Positions 25,608 through 35,295 are shown, counted from the first letter of the stretch. The stretch: 64,000 nucleotides of DNA from Rhodanobacteraceae bacterium (GCA_016717705.1 JADKFD010000015.1:1-64000), one strand, 5' to 3'. The notes: generated from the letters alone by a model not told the origin. A program made the numbers and translations.

Positions 25608-26564
25608 TCAGCCGCCGATGCAGGTCTCGTTGGTCGGCAGGGTCAGGCTGGTTGCCGGAATCGAGCCGTTGCCATAGATCGAGGTATAGGTGAAGGTGCC
25701 GGCGCTGCAACCGGTAAAGCGGATGGTCAGCCGGCCCCAGTTCGGATTCGCAGTGATCTGGCTCGGCAGGAAGGCAGCACCGAACTGCGCGCCGGTGCTG
25801 ATCTGCATCGGCACTTCAACCGAGCTCGCGCCCCAGGTGAACGGCACCGTGCCGATCATCCAGATCTGCTTGCCCTCGAAGAAGTCGTACCAGGTCACCA
25901 CCATCCGCGGGGTGGTCTCGACGCCCGTGTCCTGGGCGACTTCGATCAGGAAGCCGCGCCCTGAATTGGCCGGGTCGTACCAGGTGCCCGTATGCAGTGG
26001 CAGGATCGGGAACTCGCCTGGCGCCACACGCACAGCGCGCTTGATCAGCGGCATGCGGATCGGCTGCTCGCTGCCGGAGAACACTGGGTTGGCGGCCAGC
26101 GTGGCCAGCGTCTTCTGGCCGAACACCAATCTGCCGAACACCGTGAAGTTGGCATCAAGTCCGCTGTTGGTGGCAATGTTGAAGAAGAAATCGGAAGTTG
26201 CGCTGTTGATCTGTGGCGGACTGCCAGCCAGAGCCATGGAGATGGTGCCCGGAATGTTCAACAGACCGTTATTGCGCTCGCTGTTGACCGGCGCCAGACG
26301 CGTGATCTCGGTGCCATTGGCGGAAAAACCGCCACCCTGAACAATGAAATTTGGCGAGAGGCGATGCAGCAGGGAGTTGTTGTAGGCGCCGGAATCGACA
26401 TAACGCAGAAAGTTCGCCGAGGTATTCGGCGCCCGCACCAGATCAAGTTCAATCAGCAGCGGGCCGCGGTCGGTGTCCATCAGCACCCGCGTGTTCTGGT
26501 TCTGGGCTGCGGCGAGATTGCCGATGGCGAGCAAGGCCAGGGCAAAGAGGATTCTCATCGACAT
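25608..26564 (-). CDS. Secreted cyclophilin-type peptidyl-prolyl isomerase with extra C-terminal domain
   Basis: This 318-residue protein begins with a signal peptide (ILFALALLAIGNLAAAQ). Residues 25-185 form a cyclophilin domain (DTDRGPLLIELDLVRAPNTS, NFLRYVDSGAYNNSLLHRL, FIVQGGGFSANG, DFFFNIATN), catalysing proline isomerisation in the periplasm or outside the cell. Residues 190-318 form a separate beta-rich domain opening with GTWYDPANSGRGFLIEVAQD, a motif I know as a stand-alone C-terminal module in secreted proteins of this bacterial group. The active-site Arg of classical cyclophilins corresponds to HRL here; some usual residues are changed, so activity may be low. Confidence 0.85.
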   Translation of the reverse strand: MSMRILFALALLAIGNLAAAQNQNTRVLMDTDRGPLLIELDLVRAPNTSANFLRYVDSGAYNNSLLHRLSPNFIVQGGGFSANGTEITRLAPVNSERNNGLLNIPGTISMALAGSPPQINSATSDFFFNIATNSGLDANFTVFGRLVFGQKTLATLAANPVFSGSEQPIRMPLIKRAVRVAPGEFPILPLHTGTWYDPANSGRGFLIEVAQDTGVETTPRMVVTWYDFFEGKQIWMIGTVPFTWGASSVEVPMQISTGAQFGAAFLPSQITANPNWGRLTIRFTGCSAGTFTYTSIYGNGSIPATSLTLPTNETCIGG

Positions 26565-26634
26565 GGTCGGAGGGTCCAGAGCAAAAGGACCCCAGAGGAT
26601 ACAGGCAACGGCTGAACGGCGATGCGACCGCCGG

Positions 26635-27174
26635 CTACCAGATCAGATCGTCGGGGACCTGGAATCTTGCGTAGTAGTCGTCGTCCGCCGCAGCAGGGCT
26701 GGCGGGAGCCGCCGGCTGGCCGTGATCGAGCGCAATGATGCCGCCGCGTTCGCGGATCTGATCGGCGAACGCTCGCGGCAGAATGGCGTAACTGTCGTCG
26801 TGCCGTGCGATCACCAGGGTGCCTTTGGCCAGTTGCGCGCGCGCTGCATCGTTGACCGGTATCGACTTGATCTTGCCGGCGTCGGTGAAGCGATAGTCGA
26901 TTTCGCCGCGGATGCTGAGCTTGTGGTTTTCGATCAACTGGCGAACCTGCGCCTGCAACTCCTTGGCGCGCAGCAGTGCATTGCGCTCGGCAGCCAACGC
27001 GCGATCGCGCTCGGCGCGCTCGGCAAGCAGTTTCTTGGCATCGACTTGCTCGGCAGCCGGCGGGGCAGGGGCCTTGCCGTCGCGCTGCCGGTTCTGCGCG
27101 CGCACGGTGGCGTCGACTTGTTGTTTCTTGACCAGGCCAGCCTTGAGCAACTGGTCTTGCAGGAGGTTACGCAT
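26635..27174 (-). CDS. DUF2058 (YaiL-like) protein
   Basis: This 179-residue cytoplasmic protein begins LLQDQLLKAGLVKKQQV, the family's N-terminal helix, continues with a long charged coiled coil (LLAERAERDRALAAERNALL) and ends with a compact domain (IRGEIDYRFTDAGKIKSIPV, GTLVIARHDDSYAILPRAFA). The E. coli homologue YaiL has been called a nucleoprotein or polysaccharide-related protein, but its role is unclear. ATG 27174 was chosen by family start. It is divergent from the sulfatase gene. Confidence 0.9.
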   Translation of the reverse strand: MRNLLQDQLLKAGLVKKQQVDATVRAQNRQRDGKAPAPPAAEQVDAKKLLAERAERDRALAAERNALLRAKELQAQVRQLIENHKLSIRGEIDYRFTDAGKIKSIPVNDAARAQLAKGTLVIARHDDSYAILPRAFADQIRERGGIIALDHGQPAAPASPAAADDDYYARFQVPDDLIW

Positions 27175-27377
27175 TGACGGGCGCGGATATCGTGACGGGA
27201 TGGACCCGATTCTACAGCCGCCCGGGGCACGAGATCCCTGGCGCGTGATGACTGCTGCCGCGGGTCCCGGGCAACGCAATCTTCACTGTGCGCAAACGCT
27301 TTCAGAACAAGCAGCTAAGAGTGGCGCAAGCTTGATGAGTTCTCATCCGTGCAGCGCATTTGGGCACGACGTCAGCA

Positions 27378-29351
27378 ATGAGCAAGGCAAAGCGATTCCT
27401 GGACTGGGCCTTTGCGGGCCCGTATCGACTCCTGTTGCAACTGACGCTGACCTACGCCGCATTCAACCTGCTGGTGCGCATGGCGCTGGGCGTCTACAAC
27501 GGCGATGCCGGGATCTTCTGGTCGGGTCGGATTGTTGGCGCCCTGCTGGTCGGCGCCGTCTTCGATGTCGGCGTGGCGGTCTTCATGATGTTGCCGATTC
27601 TGACGCTGTTGATGCTGCTGCGCAGCTCGCGACATCCGCGCCTGGACTATGTCGGCCAGCGCCTGATTGCCTGGAGCCTGCTGCCCTTCGCCGGGATGCT
27701 GGTATTTGTCGCCGCTGCCGAATTCGTGTTCTGGAACGAATTTGCGTCACGCTTCAACTTCATCGCGGTGGACTATCTGGTCTACACCAACGAGGTGATC
27801 GGCAACATCCGTGAGAGCTATCCGATGCCGCTGCTGCTGAGCGGCGTGGCGGTGAGCTCTGGACTGCTCTGGCTGCTGATCATCAGGATCACCCGAGGCG
27901 CGCTTGCCGCACCACCACCGACGTGGCGCGGGCGATTGGCGCGCTCTGCCGTCTGGTTGCTGTTGCCATTGATCAGCTATGGGCTGCTCGACGAGCGCTA
28001 CAAGGAATTCTCCGACGACGCCCAGGCCAACGAACTCGCCGGCAATGGCGCCTTCGACTTCTTTCACGCCTACCAGACCAACGAAATCGACTACGAAAGG
28101 TTCTACACGACGATGCCCGATGCACAAGCACTCGCCGGCGTCAGAAGCGCGCTGCACCTACCGGGCAAAGCACAGGCGGCCTTCGACATCGGACGCCAGA
28201 TCAATCCGCCGGCCCCGGAACATGACTGGAATGTGGTGCTGGTGTCGATCGAGAGCCTCAGCGCAAGTTATCTCGAACACTTCGGCAACCGCGGCAAGTT
28301 GACGCCGAACCTCGATCGAATGGCCGACGAGGGCCTGCTGTTCACGCAGCTTTACGCCACCGGTACCCGCACTGTCCGTGGTCTGGAAGCGTTGACGCTC
28401 TCGGTGCCGCCGACACCGGGGCATTCGATCGTCAAGCGGCCCAACAATGAAGCGCTGTATTCGCTGGGTTCGGTCTTCGCACAGAAGGGCTATGCGCCGC
28501 TGTACATCTACGGCGGCTATTCCTACTTCGACAACATGCAGGCCTTCTTCCAGGGCAATGGTTATCGCGTGGTCGACCGCACCGACCTGGCCAGCGACGA
28601 GATACACTTCCAGAACATCTGGGGCGTATGCGACGAGGACCTGTTCACGCTGGCGCTGCGCGAGATCGACCGGGAGGCCGCACGCGGCAAGCCGTTTTTT
28701 GCCCACGTGATGACGGTTTCCAATCACCGACCTTTCACCTATCCGGAAGGCAGGATCGACATTCCGAGCAAGACCGGACGCGACGGCGGAGCCAAGTACA
28801 CCGATTGGGCGATCGGCGACTTCGTCCGTCGCGCCCGGCAAAAACCCTGGTTCGACCACACGGTCTTCGTTTTTGTTGCAGACCACACCCATCGAGGCCG
28901 CGGCAAGATGGACCTGGCTCCACGCAACTACCTGATTCCATTGATTGTATGGGCCCCGGGCAAGATCCAGCCGGGCAGGGTGGAGCAACTTGCCTCGCAG
29001 ATCGATGTGGCGCCCACCCTGCTGGGACTGATGAACATGCGCTACGAATCGCACTTCTACGGCAGCGACATTCTTGCGCCAGGCGCCGCACACCGTGCAT
29101 TGCTGGCAAATTACCAGACCGTGGGTTGGTATCAGGACGGTCTGGTGGTCGAACTCAAGCCCGGAGCGCGCACCCGGGTCGTCGATGCAAGCACCGGACT
29201 GGAGCAAGCACCCAACGCGGCGTCTGCAGCGATGACCGCAGCCGCGATCAGCTACTACCAGTTGGCCAGCGAGTCCTTTGGTAGTGGCGCGATGAAGTTG
29301 GCCAGCCAGCAGGAAACTGGAGCCGTCGCGGGAGCCGCACGTGCGCCATAG
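27378..29351 (+). CDS. LtaS-type membrane sulfatase/phosphotransferase
   Basis: This 657-residue protein belongs to the LTA-synthase-like sulfatase clan, in which an inner-membrane enzyme transfers phosphoglycerol or phosphoethanolamine to glycans. About five membrane helices fill the first 220 residues. The periplasmic domain starts near 290 (DWNVVLVSIESLSASYLEHF, metal Glu), has the Thr nucleophile region YATGTRTVRGLEAL, and the later metal residues in VFVFVADHTHRGRGK. The adjoining Omp85-like gene overlaps its end by 11 bases, so the two are coupled. Substrate is not predictable; modification of an envelope glycan is likely. Confidence 0.88.
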   Translation: MSKAKRFLDWAFAGPYRLLLQLTLTYAAFNLLVRMALGVYNGDAGIFWSGRIVGALLVGAVFDVGVAVFMMLPILTLLMLLRSSRHPRLDYVGQRLIAWSLLPFAGMLVFVAAAEFVFWNEFASRFNFIAVDYLVYTNEVIGNIRESYPMPLLLSGVAVSSGLLWLLIIRITRGALAAPPPTWRGRLARSAVWLLLPLISYGLLDERYKEFSDDAQANELAGNGAFDFFHAYQTNEIDYERFYTTMPDAQALAGVRSALHLPGKAQAAFDIGRQINPPAPEHDWNVVLVSIESLSASYLEHFGNRGKLTPNLDRMADEGLLFTQLYATGTRTVRGLEALTLSVPPTPGHSIVKRPNNEALYSLGSVFAQKGYAPLYIYGGYSYFDNMQAFFQGNGYRVVDRTDLASDEIHFQNIWGVCDEDLFTLALREIDREAARGKPFFAHVMTVSNHRPFTYPEGRIDIPSKTGRDGGAKYTDWAIGDFVRRARQKPWFDHTVFVFVADHTHRGRGKMDLAPRNYLIPLIVWAPGKIQPGRVEQLASQIDVAPTLLGLMNMRYESHFYGSDILAPGAAHRALLANYQTVGWYQDGLVVELKPGARTRVVDASTGLEQAPNAASAAMTAAAISYYQLASESFGSGAMKLASQQETGAVAGAARAP

Positions 29352-30987
29352 CGGGGTTCGCCGCAAGCTGACCCGGGTGCTGCTGGTGCTGCTGGTGTTG
29401 CTGGTTTGCGGCGGGCAGGGCAGCCATGCCGCAAAACTCGATCGCGCTCGACTGGAAGCGGACGGCGTCGTCATCGGCGAAATCCGGATCTATGCCGGCG
29501 ATGTGTTCGATCTCGACCGGCCCGACGAAAATCGCTTCGTCTATCGCCTGGCCAACCGCCTGCACGTCGAAACCCGCGAAGGCACGGTCGAACGCCTGTT
29601 GCTGTTCAAGGTCGGCGATCGCTACACCGAGCAGGCCATCACCGAATCCGAGCGACTGTTGCGCACACGTCACGCGTTCTACGATGCGGAAATCCGTCCG
29701 CTCAGGTTGAAACGCGGCAAGGTCGTCGTCGAAGTCCGCACGCGTGATATCTGGAGCCTGCGCCCCAAGGTCGAGTTTGGCCGTAGCGGCGGCAAGAATT
29801 ACAGCGGCCTCAGTTTCGAGGAGCTGAATTTTCTCGGCTTGGGTACGCAACTCAGCCTGGGCTATTCATCCAATGTCGACCGTGAATCGCGATTTCTCGC
29901 GCTGAAGGCGCCACAGATCGGTCACGCGCGTTGGGAATTCGACGTGCTCGCCGCCAACAGCTCCGACGGGCACAATCAGCGCATCGGATTGATTCGCCCG
30001 TTCTTTGCCCTGGATACACGCTGGAGCGCCGGATTTGATGCGCTTGACTATGTGCATCGGGAACAACGTTACAGTGCCGGCGAAATCGTCGACCGCTATC
30101 AGGAAGACCGCAGCGGAGTCAATTTTCTCGCCGGATGGTCGCCGGGACTGATCGGTGACCTGACCCAGCGATTCACCTTCGGCGCTACCTTTGATGAGCG
30201 ACTGTACAGCGCCGTCGAGCCCATCGATGGTATCGGCACGAGTTATCTGCCGGAGGATCGCAAGCTGGTGTATCCGTGGCTAGGCTACGAGTTGATCCAG
30301 AACCGCTACATCATTGAGCGCAATCGCGATCAGATCGGCCGCACCGAAGACATTCTGCTCGGCTGGCACGCATCGACGCGCTTGGGGCTGGCAACCGGCA
30401 GTTTCGGCGCTGATCGGCGCGCCTGGATCTATGCCGGTGCGGTTTCCTATGGTGACCGTCCGAACGACGCGCAGTCCTGGCTGCTTTCGGCGCAACTTGA
30501 CGGCCGCCTGGAGAGCGACGGCGTTGCCGGCGAGATCGCAACCATCGATGGGCGCTACGACCATCGGTACAACGACTTCACGACCACCCATGTCAGTCTG
30601 TGCGGCCAGATCGGCGAGAATCTGGACCTCGATCAGCAGATCGCACTCGGCGGCGACAATGGTCTGCGCGGCTATCCGTATCGCTATGCCAATGGCGAGC
30701 GCAGTGCCTTGCTGACCATCGAGCAGCGCTTCTATACCGAGTGGTACCCGTTTCGGTTGTTTCGCGTCGGCGCCGCGGCATTCGCCGATGTCGGCCAGGT
30801 CTGGGGCAGCACGCCCGAGGGTGAAGATCACCTGGGTGTGCTGCGCGACGTCGGCTTCGGCCTGCGCCTGGCCAATACGCGCTCCGGCCGCGGCAGGGTG
30901 ATTCACATCGATATCGCGCATCCGCTCGACGGCGACGCCGACATTTCCAGCGTGCAGTTCCTGATCAGCACCGAAGAGCGCTTTTGA
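29341..30987 (+). CDS. Omp85/BamA-TamA-like outer-membrane protein
   Basis: The 548-residue product starts at GTG 29341, inside the sulfatase gene. A signal peptide (VLLVLLVLLVCGGQGSHA) is followed by one POTRA-like unit with FKVGDRYTEQAITESERLL and RHAFYDAEIRPLRLKRGKVV. From about residue 145 on it is a 16-strand-type barrel; GGDNGLRGYPY corresponds to the VRGF/Y loop-6 motif of Omp85 proteins, and the last strand ends QFLISTEERF with a terminal Phe as needed for BAM recognition. It is much shorter in POTRA content than BamA (five) or TamA (three). It probably inserts or exports a specific envelope component, perhaps related to the coupled sulfatase. Confidence 0.82.
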   Translation: MRHSGVRRKLTRVLLVLLVLLVCGGQGSHAAKLDRARLEADGVVIGEIRIYAGDVFDLDRPDENRFVYRLANRLHVETREGTVERLLLFKVGDRYTEQAITESERLLRTRHAFYDAEIRPLRLKRGKVVVEVRTRDIWSLRPKVEFGRSGGKNYSGLSFEELNFLGLGTQLSLGYSSNVDRESRFLALKAPQIGHARWEFDVLAANSSDGHNQRIGLIRPFFALDTRWSAGFDALDYVHREQRYSAGEIVDRYQEDRSGVNFLAGWSPGLIGDLTQRFTFGATFDERLYSAVEPIDGIGTSYLPEDRKLVYPWLGYELIQNRYIIERNRDQIGRTEDILLGWHASTRLGLATGSFGADRRAWIYAGAVSYGDRPNDAQSWLLSAQLDGRLESDGVAGEIATIDGRYDHRYNDFTTTHVSLCGQIGENLDLDQQIALGGDNGLRGYPYRYANGERSALLTIEQRFYTEWYPFRLFRVGAAAFADVGQVWGSTPEGEDHLGVLRDVGFGLRLANTRSGRGRVIHIDIAHPLDGDADISSVQFLISTEERF

Positions 30988-31005
30988 GATCGGATCGGAG
31001 CGATG

Positions 31006-31072
31006 TTGAGACCTCGGCTCTGTATGCTAAGTTGACATAATACACATTAGACGTACTTACGAAGGGATAATT
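31006..31072 (+). promoter_or_regulatory. AT-rich putative promoter region
   Basis: This stretch is clearly richer in A and T than the surrounding DNA. It contains TTGACA at 31032-31037 and CATAAT at 31036-31041, but no pair with the right 16-18 base spacing, so the exact promoter is unresolved. It lies about 100 bases upstream of the start of the GGDEF-EAL gene. Confidence 0.3.
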
Positions 31073-31157
31073 CACATCCCTTGAACACGCCGTCATTCTC
31101 CCCCGGGCAAATTGACGCTACCCTTGGCACTGCTATTGGGTTTGGGGACCAGGTGGG

Positions 31158-33749
31158 ATGGACCGCGTCCTGTTGATTGAGGCTTCGGCAACGCGCAGAC
31201 GCGCGCTGTCGACCATGTTGACGCAGAAAGGTTTCGACGTGGCGATCATCGCCAGCTACGCCGAGGGCCTGGCGATGCTGTCGAGCGTCGAGCGGGAAAA
31301 ATTTGCCGCGCTGATCGTCAGCTGGCCCGAGTATTCCGATCATCGTGCCGACGATGTGTTCGCGCTGCTCCGCGCGCGCGACTGGATCACCCTGCCGGTG
31401 CTGGTGATGGCCGATTCGACCGACGCCGGCGCGGTCAACTGGCTGATGAAGCGCGCCAGCACGGCGCTGTTGCTGTGGTCAGATTATTCGGATGCGCCAG
31501 ATGCGCTGCACAAGCTGATTCATCCCGCGCAACGGGCGCCAGCGCCTGAATCGCGCGCCAACAGCGAGCAGTTGCGTGTGTTGTTCGTTGACGATTCGCC
31601 CACGGTGCGCATCGCCTTCAAGCGACTGCTGGCGGCCGAGGGTTACCAGGTCGAAACCGCGATCAACGCCGAAGATGGCCGGATGAAAGCCATGTCGCTG
31701 GATTTCGACATCGCCATCGTCGACTACTTCATGCCAGGCGACAATGGCGCGATGCTGGTCAAGCAACTGCGCGATCTGCCGAAAACCAGCGGCATCCTGG
31801 CGGCCATCATCACCGGCACCTACTCCGACCGTGTGATCACCGAGTCGCTCGGCGCCGGTGCGGTCGAGTGCATGTTCAAGTCCGAGGCGCGCGAACTGTT
31901 CCTGGCGCGCATGCGCTCGCTGTCGCGCACCGTGCTCGACCGCAAGGCCATCGACAACGAGCGTCGGCGCCTGCATGGCATCCTGACCTCGGTCGGCGAA
32001 GGCGTTTACGGTGTCGATCCGGAGGGGCGTATCCAGTTCATCAATCCGGCGGCGCTGGACATCCTCGGCTATGCGCATGACACGGATTTCGTCGGCCAGA
32101 ATGCCGCTGACCGCTTTCACTACGCGTTCGAGGACCGCACGCGGATACCGCGTCAGGCCTGCTTTCTGTCGCAGTGCTATGCCAGCGGCAATCAGGTCAC
32201 CGGATGGCAGACGGTGTTCTGGCACGAGAGCGGTCGCTCGGTGCCGGTCGAGTGCACGGTCTACCCGCTGGATATCGATGGCAAGCGCGAGGGCGCTGTA
32301 GTCGCTTTCCGCGACGTGTCGCAACGCCGTTTGCTGGAGGAGGAACTGCGCTGGCAGGCCAGCCACGATGCGCTGACCAAGCTGCACAATCGCGCCCATT
32401 TCGAGCAACAGTTGCAGCAGGAAGTGGCCCGGCTGCGGCGTTCCGACCAGACCAGTCTGCTGCTGTTCGTCGATGTCGATCGCTTCAAGTACATCAACGA
32501 CACCCTCGGCCATGCCGCCGGCGATCAGTTGCTGATCGAGGCCAGCCATCGGCTGCGCAGCCGCCTGCGCGTCAACGATACGCTCGCGCGCATGGGCGGC
32601 GACGAATACGCGCTGATCCTGCGCAACGCCCATCAGGATCCGGAGAAGCTCGCCGAGGAATTTCGCAAGGCACTGTCCGGGCAGCTGTTTTCCTACGGCG
32701 ACAAACACTACCGCCTGTCCGCGAGCATTGGCGCCGCGGTACTCGACCGACAGGTCATGTCGCCCTCGGAGGCAATGGCCAATGCCGATATCGCCTGCCA
32801 TATCGCCAAGAACAAGGGCCGCAATCAGGTCCATGTGTATTCCTACGACACCGACCAACGGGCGTCGATGGACGTCGAACTGAACTGGTCGGCGCGCCTG
32901 GAAGAGGCCATCCGCGACAACCTGTTCGTGCTCTGTTTCCAGCCGATCCTGCCGCTGCCGAGCATCGATCTGACGGATCTGCCGGACACCGAGGGTGAAT
33001 TGTGGATGCGTCACCTGCGCCATGGACGTCCGCGCCGGGTCTATTACGAGGTGCTGCTCAGGATGCGCAGCAGCAGCGGCGAACTGGTGGCGCCCGATGC
33101 CTTCCTGCCGACCGCCGAGCGCTACAACATGATGCTCGACATCGACCGCTGGGTAATCCACCACGCACTGAAGGCCTTGCGCGATTGTCAGGTGGCCGAC
33201 CCCGACCATCTGATGGGCATGTCGATCAACCTGTCGGCCCAGTCTCTGGGTGCCAACGGCATTGGCCGCTTCGTGATGGACAAGCTGGTCGAATTCAATG
33301 TCGACCCGGCATTGGTCACTTTCGAGATCACCGAGACCAAGGCGGTGACCAATCTGGACGCTGCACGCGAGCTGATCAGCCAGTTGCGCGGCCTCGGTTG
33401 CCGTTTCGCGCTGGACGACTTTGGCTGCGGCTTCTCGTCATTCACCCACCTCAAGCACCTCGACGTCGATTTCCTCAAGATCGACGGCTCGTTCATCCAG
33501 GGGTTGCTGGAGGACCCGGTCGATCGCGCGGTGATTGCGGCGATCAACGACATCGCCCATTCGGTCGGCAAGCGCACGGTGGCCGAGTACGTCGACCGTC
33601 CCGACGTGATGGCCGCCCTGCTCGCCTGTGGCGTGGATTTCATCCAGGGCTATTACGTGGGGCGCCCGACAACCGATCTTCTGGGTAGCTACCGGCGCTC
33701 GCGACTGGAAGCCGCCGCAAGCTACCCCGCGCTGGCGGCTACCGGGTGA
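31158..33749 (+). CDS. REC-REC-PAS-GGDEF-EAL cyclic-di-GMP protein
   Basis: This 863-residue regulator has a first receiver-like domain (residues 1-120) in which the phospho-acceptor region reads ALIVSWPEY, with no Asp, so it is degenerate. The second receiver (140-265) keeps LFVDDSPTVR and IAIVDYFMPGDNG and should be phosphorylated. A PAS domain follows (275-395), then GGDEF (405-565) with MGGDEYALIL, and EAL with EVLLR in place of EALLR but with FEITET, DDFGCGFSSF and KIDGSFI kept. The GGDEF tail Tyr and the EVL change leave both activities possible. No sensor kinase gene adjoins. GGTGGG lies just before ATG 31158. Its stop overlaps the sbcB start (GTGA). Confidence 0.93.
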   Translation: MDRVLLIEASATRRRALSTMLTQKGFDVAIIASYAEGLAMLSSVEREKFAALIVSWPEYSDHRADDVFALLRARDWITLPVLVMADSTDAGAVNWLMKRASTALLLWSDYSDAPDALHKLIHPAQRAPAPESRANSEQLRVLFVDDSPTVRIAFKRLLAAEGYQVETAINAEDGRMKAMSLDFDIAIVDYFMPGDNGAMLVKQLRDLPKTSGILAAIITGTYSDRVITESLGAGAVECMFKSEARELFLARMRSLSRTVLDRKAIDNERRRLHGILTSVGEGVYGVDPEGRIQFINPAALDILGYAHDTDFVGQNAADRFHYAFEDRTRIPRQACFLSQCYASGNQVTGWQTVFWHESGRSVPVECTVYPLDIDGKREGAVVAFRDVSQRRLLEEELRWQASHDALTKLHNRAHFEQQLQQEVARLRRSDQTSLLLFVDVDRFKYINDTLGHAAGDQLLIEASHRLRSRLRVNDTLARMGGDEYALILRNAHQDPEKLAEEFRKALSGQLFSYGDKHYRLSASIGAAVLDRQVMSPSEAMANADIACHIAKNKGRNQVHVYSYDTDQRASMDVELNWSARLEEAIRDNLFVLCFQPILPLPSIDLTDLPDTEGELWMRHLRHGRPRRVYYEVLLRMRSSSGELVAPDAFLPTAERYNMMLDIDRWVIHHALKALRDCQVADPDHLMGMSINLSAQSLGANGIGRFVMDKLVEFNVDPALVTFEITETKAVTNLDAARELISQLRGLGCRFALDDFGCGFSSFTHLKHLDVDFLKIDGSFIQGLLEDPVDRAVIAAINDIAHSVGKRTVAEYVDRPDVMAALLACGVDFIQGYYVGRPTTDLLGSYRRSRLEAAASYPALAATG

Positions 33750-35194
33750 CCGGCGGTACCCATCGACGGGCGCCCCAGGCGACGCCGAGTGCGAGTTTTC
33801 TCTGGCACGACTACGAGACTTTCGGTGCCGACACCCGGCGTGACCGTCCCGCCGAGTTCGCTTGCTGGCGCACCGATGCCAACTTCGAGCCGATCGACGA
33901 GCCGATCCAGTTCCGTTGCCAACCGACGCTCGACTACCTGCCGGAACCGGAAGCGGTTGCCATCACCGGCATCGGCCCGGAGGCTGCGCTCCGCGATGGC
34001 GTGCCGGAACCGGAATTCGCCGCGCGCGTGCTCGACGAGATGCTGCAGCCGCAGACCTGCACGCTGGGCTACAACAGCATGCGTTTCGACGATGAGATTA
34101 CCCGCCACCTGTTCTGGCGCAATTTCATCGATCCCTACGAGCGCGAATGGGCGCGCGGCAACTCGCGCTTCGATCTGATCGACCTCACCCGCGCGACCTA
34201 CGCGCTGCGACCCGAGGGAATCACCTGGCCCTTGCGCGAAGACGGCCATCCGAGCTTTCGACTGAGCGAGCTTTCCGCTGCCAACGCCCTGCCCCACCGG
34301 CACGCCCACGCGGCTCTGTCGGACGTCGAGGCGACCTTGGCGTTGGCCCGTCTGCTGCGCGCACGACAGCCCAAGCTGGTCGATTTCGCGCTCGACCTGC
34401 GGCGCAAGGCGCGCGTGTTCGAGTTGCTCGACTGGCAGAAGCGCACGCCGGTGGTGCATGTGTCGCAGCGCTTTCCGGCCCAGCGCGGCTGCCTGGCGAT
34501 CGTGGTGCCGTTGGCGATTCATCCCGGCCAGTCCGGCAAGATCATCGTTGTCGACGCCTTCCACGATCCTGCGCCGCTGCTCGAATGGCCGGCCGAACGA
34601 CTTGCCCAAGGCTTGTTCGCGGCGGCGGACGAGCCGACCCGAACGCCGCTGGGCCTGAAGCTGGTGCATGCGAACCGGGCGCCTTTCCTGGCGCCATTGT
34701 CGGTGCTGGCGCACGCCGATCTTGCTCGAATCGGCCTCGATCGCGACCATGCCGACGCCAATGCGGCGAAAATTCGCGCGGCCGATGGATTGGCTGCCAA
34801 GGTGCAGCAGGTCTATCGCTTGATCGACCAGACGCAGCGCGAGCCGCAGGATGCGGAAGCTGCCTTGTACGACGGCTTTGTCAGCGATGCCGACCGTGCA
34901 TTGGCGCGTCGCTACTGCAGCGCAGCGAGCGATCAGTTGCGCGCCGTTGGCGCGCGTTTTGGCGATCAGCGCCTGCGTATCCTGGAGCTGCGCTTTCGAG
35001 CGCGCCATCACCCGGAAACCTTGAGCGCCACCGAGCGCCAGTTGTGGATCGAGTTCCTTCGCACCCAGCTTCAGCTTCCGGGGCGTACGCCGGCTGAATA
35101 CGAAGCACGCATTGCCTCCACGACGGCTTTGAACAGCGAATCCGCCGCGGAACTGCGCGCGTGGTCAGCGCGAGTGCGCGAAAACGCTCAATAA
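33746..35194 (+). CDS. sbcB: Exodeoxyribonuclease I
   Basis: ExoI degrades single-stranded DNA 3' to 5' and takes part in mismatch repair and recombination. The 482-residue length matches the family. The DEDDh exonuclease residues are visible: LWHDYETFG (Asp22, Glu24), the TLGYNSMRFDDEITRHLFWR block with its Asp, and HAHAALSDVEATLAL with the His-Asp pair. The SH3-like and helical C-terminal domains follow. The gene starts at GTG 33746 and overlaps the stop of the cyclic-di-GMP gene by four bases, an unusual partner for a repair nuclease. Confidence 0.95.
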   Translation: MTGGTHRRAPQATPSASFLWHDYETFGADTRRDRPAEFACWRTDANFEPIDEPIQFRCQPTLDYLPEPEAVAITGIGPEAALRDGVPEPEFAARVLDEMLQPQTCTLGYNSMRFDDEITRHLFWRNFIDPYEREWARGNSRFDLIDLTRATYALRPEGITWPLREDGHPSFRLSELSAANALPHRHAHAALSDVEATLALARLLRARQPKLVDFALDLRRKARVFELLDWQKRTPVVHVSQRFPAQRGCLAIVVPLAIHPGQSGKIIVVDAFHDPAPLLEWPAERLAQGLFAAADEPTRTPLGLKLVHANRAPFLAPLSVLAHADLARIGLDRDHADANAAKIRAADGLAAKVQQVYRLIDQTQREPQDAEAALYDGFVSDADRALARRYCSAASDQLRAVGARFGDQRLRILELRFRARHHPETLSATERQLWIEFLRTQLQLPGRTPAEYEARIASTTALNSESAAELRAWSARVRENAQ

Positions 35195-35208
35195 TCAGGC
35201 GCTGAAGC

Positions 35209-35286
35209 GCTCGCGACCAAGCTCGCTCCTGCAGTCCTGCGCAGGTCTTCGGCACGGCTGTAGGAGCGCGCTTGTGCGCGATGCTT
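35209..35286. repeat. Composite REP element, family A
   Basis: The unit CGCGACCAAGCTCGCTCCTG is followed by CTGTAGGAGCGCGCTTGTGC, the same two units as at 21447 in the opposite order. It lies between the convergent sbcB and galU genes and may act as a bidirectional terminator. Confidence 0.8.
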
Positions 35287-35295
35287 TTAAAGCAG

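Noticed and set aside
31032..31059. TTGACA as the -35 box of a sigma-70 promoter.
   Set aside because: No acceptable -10 sequence is found 16-18 bases downstream; only the AT-rich region as a whole is listed.
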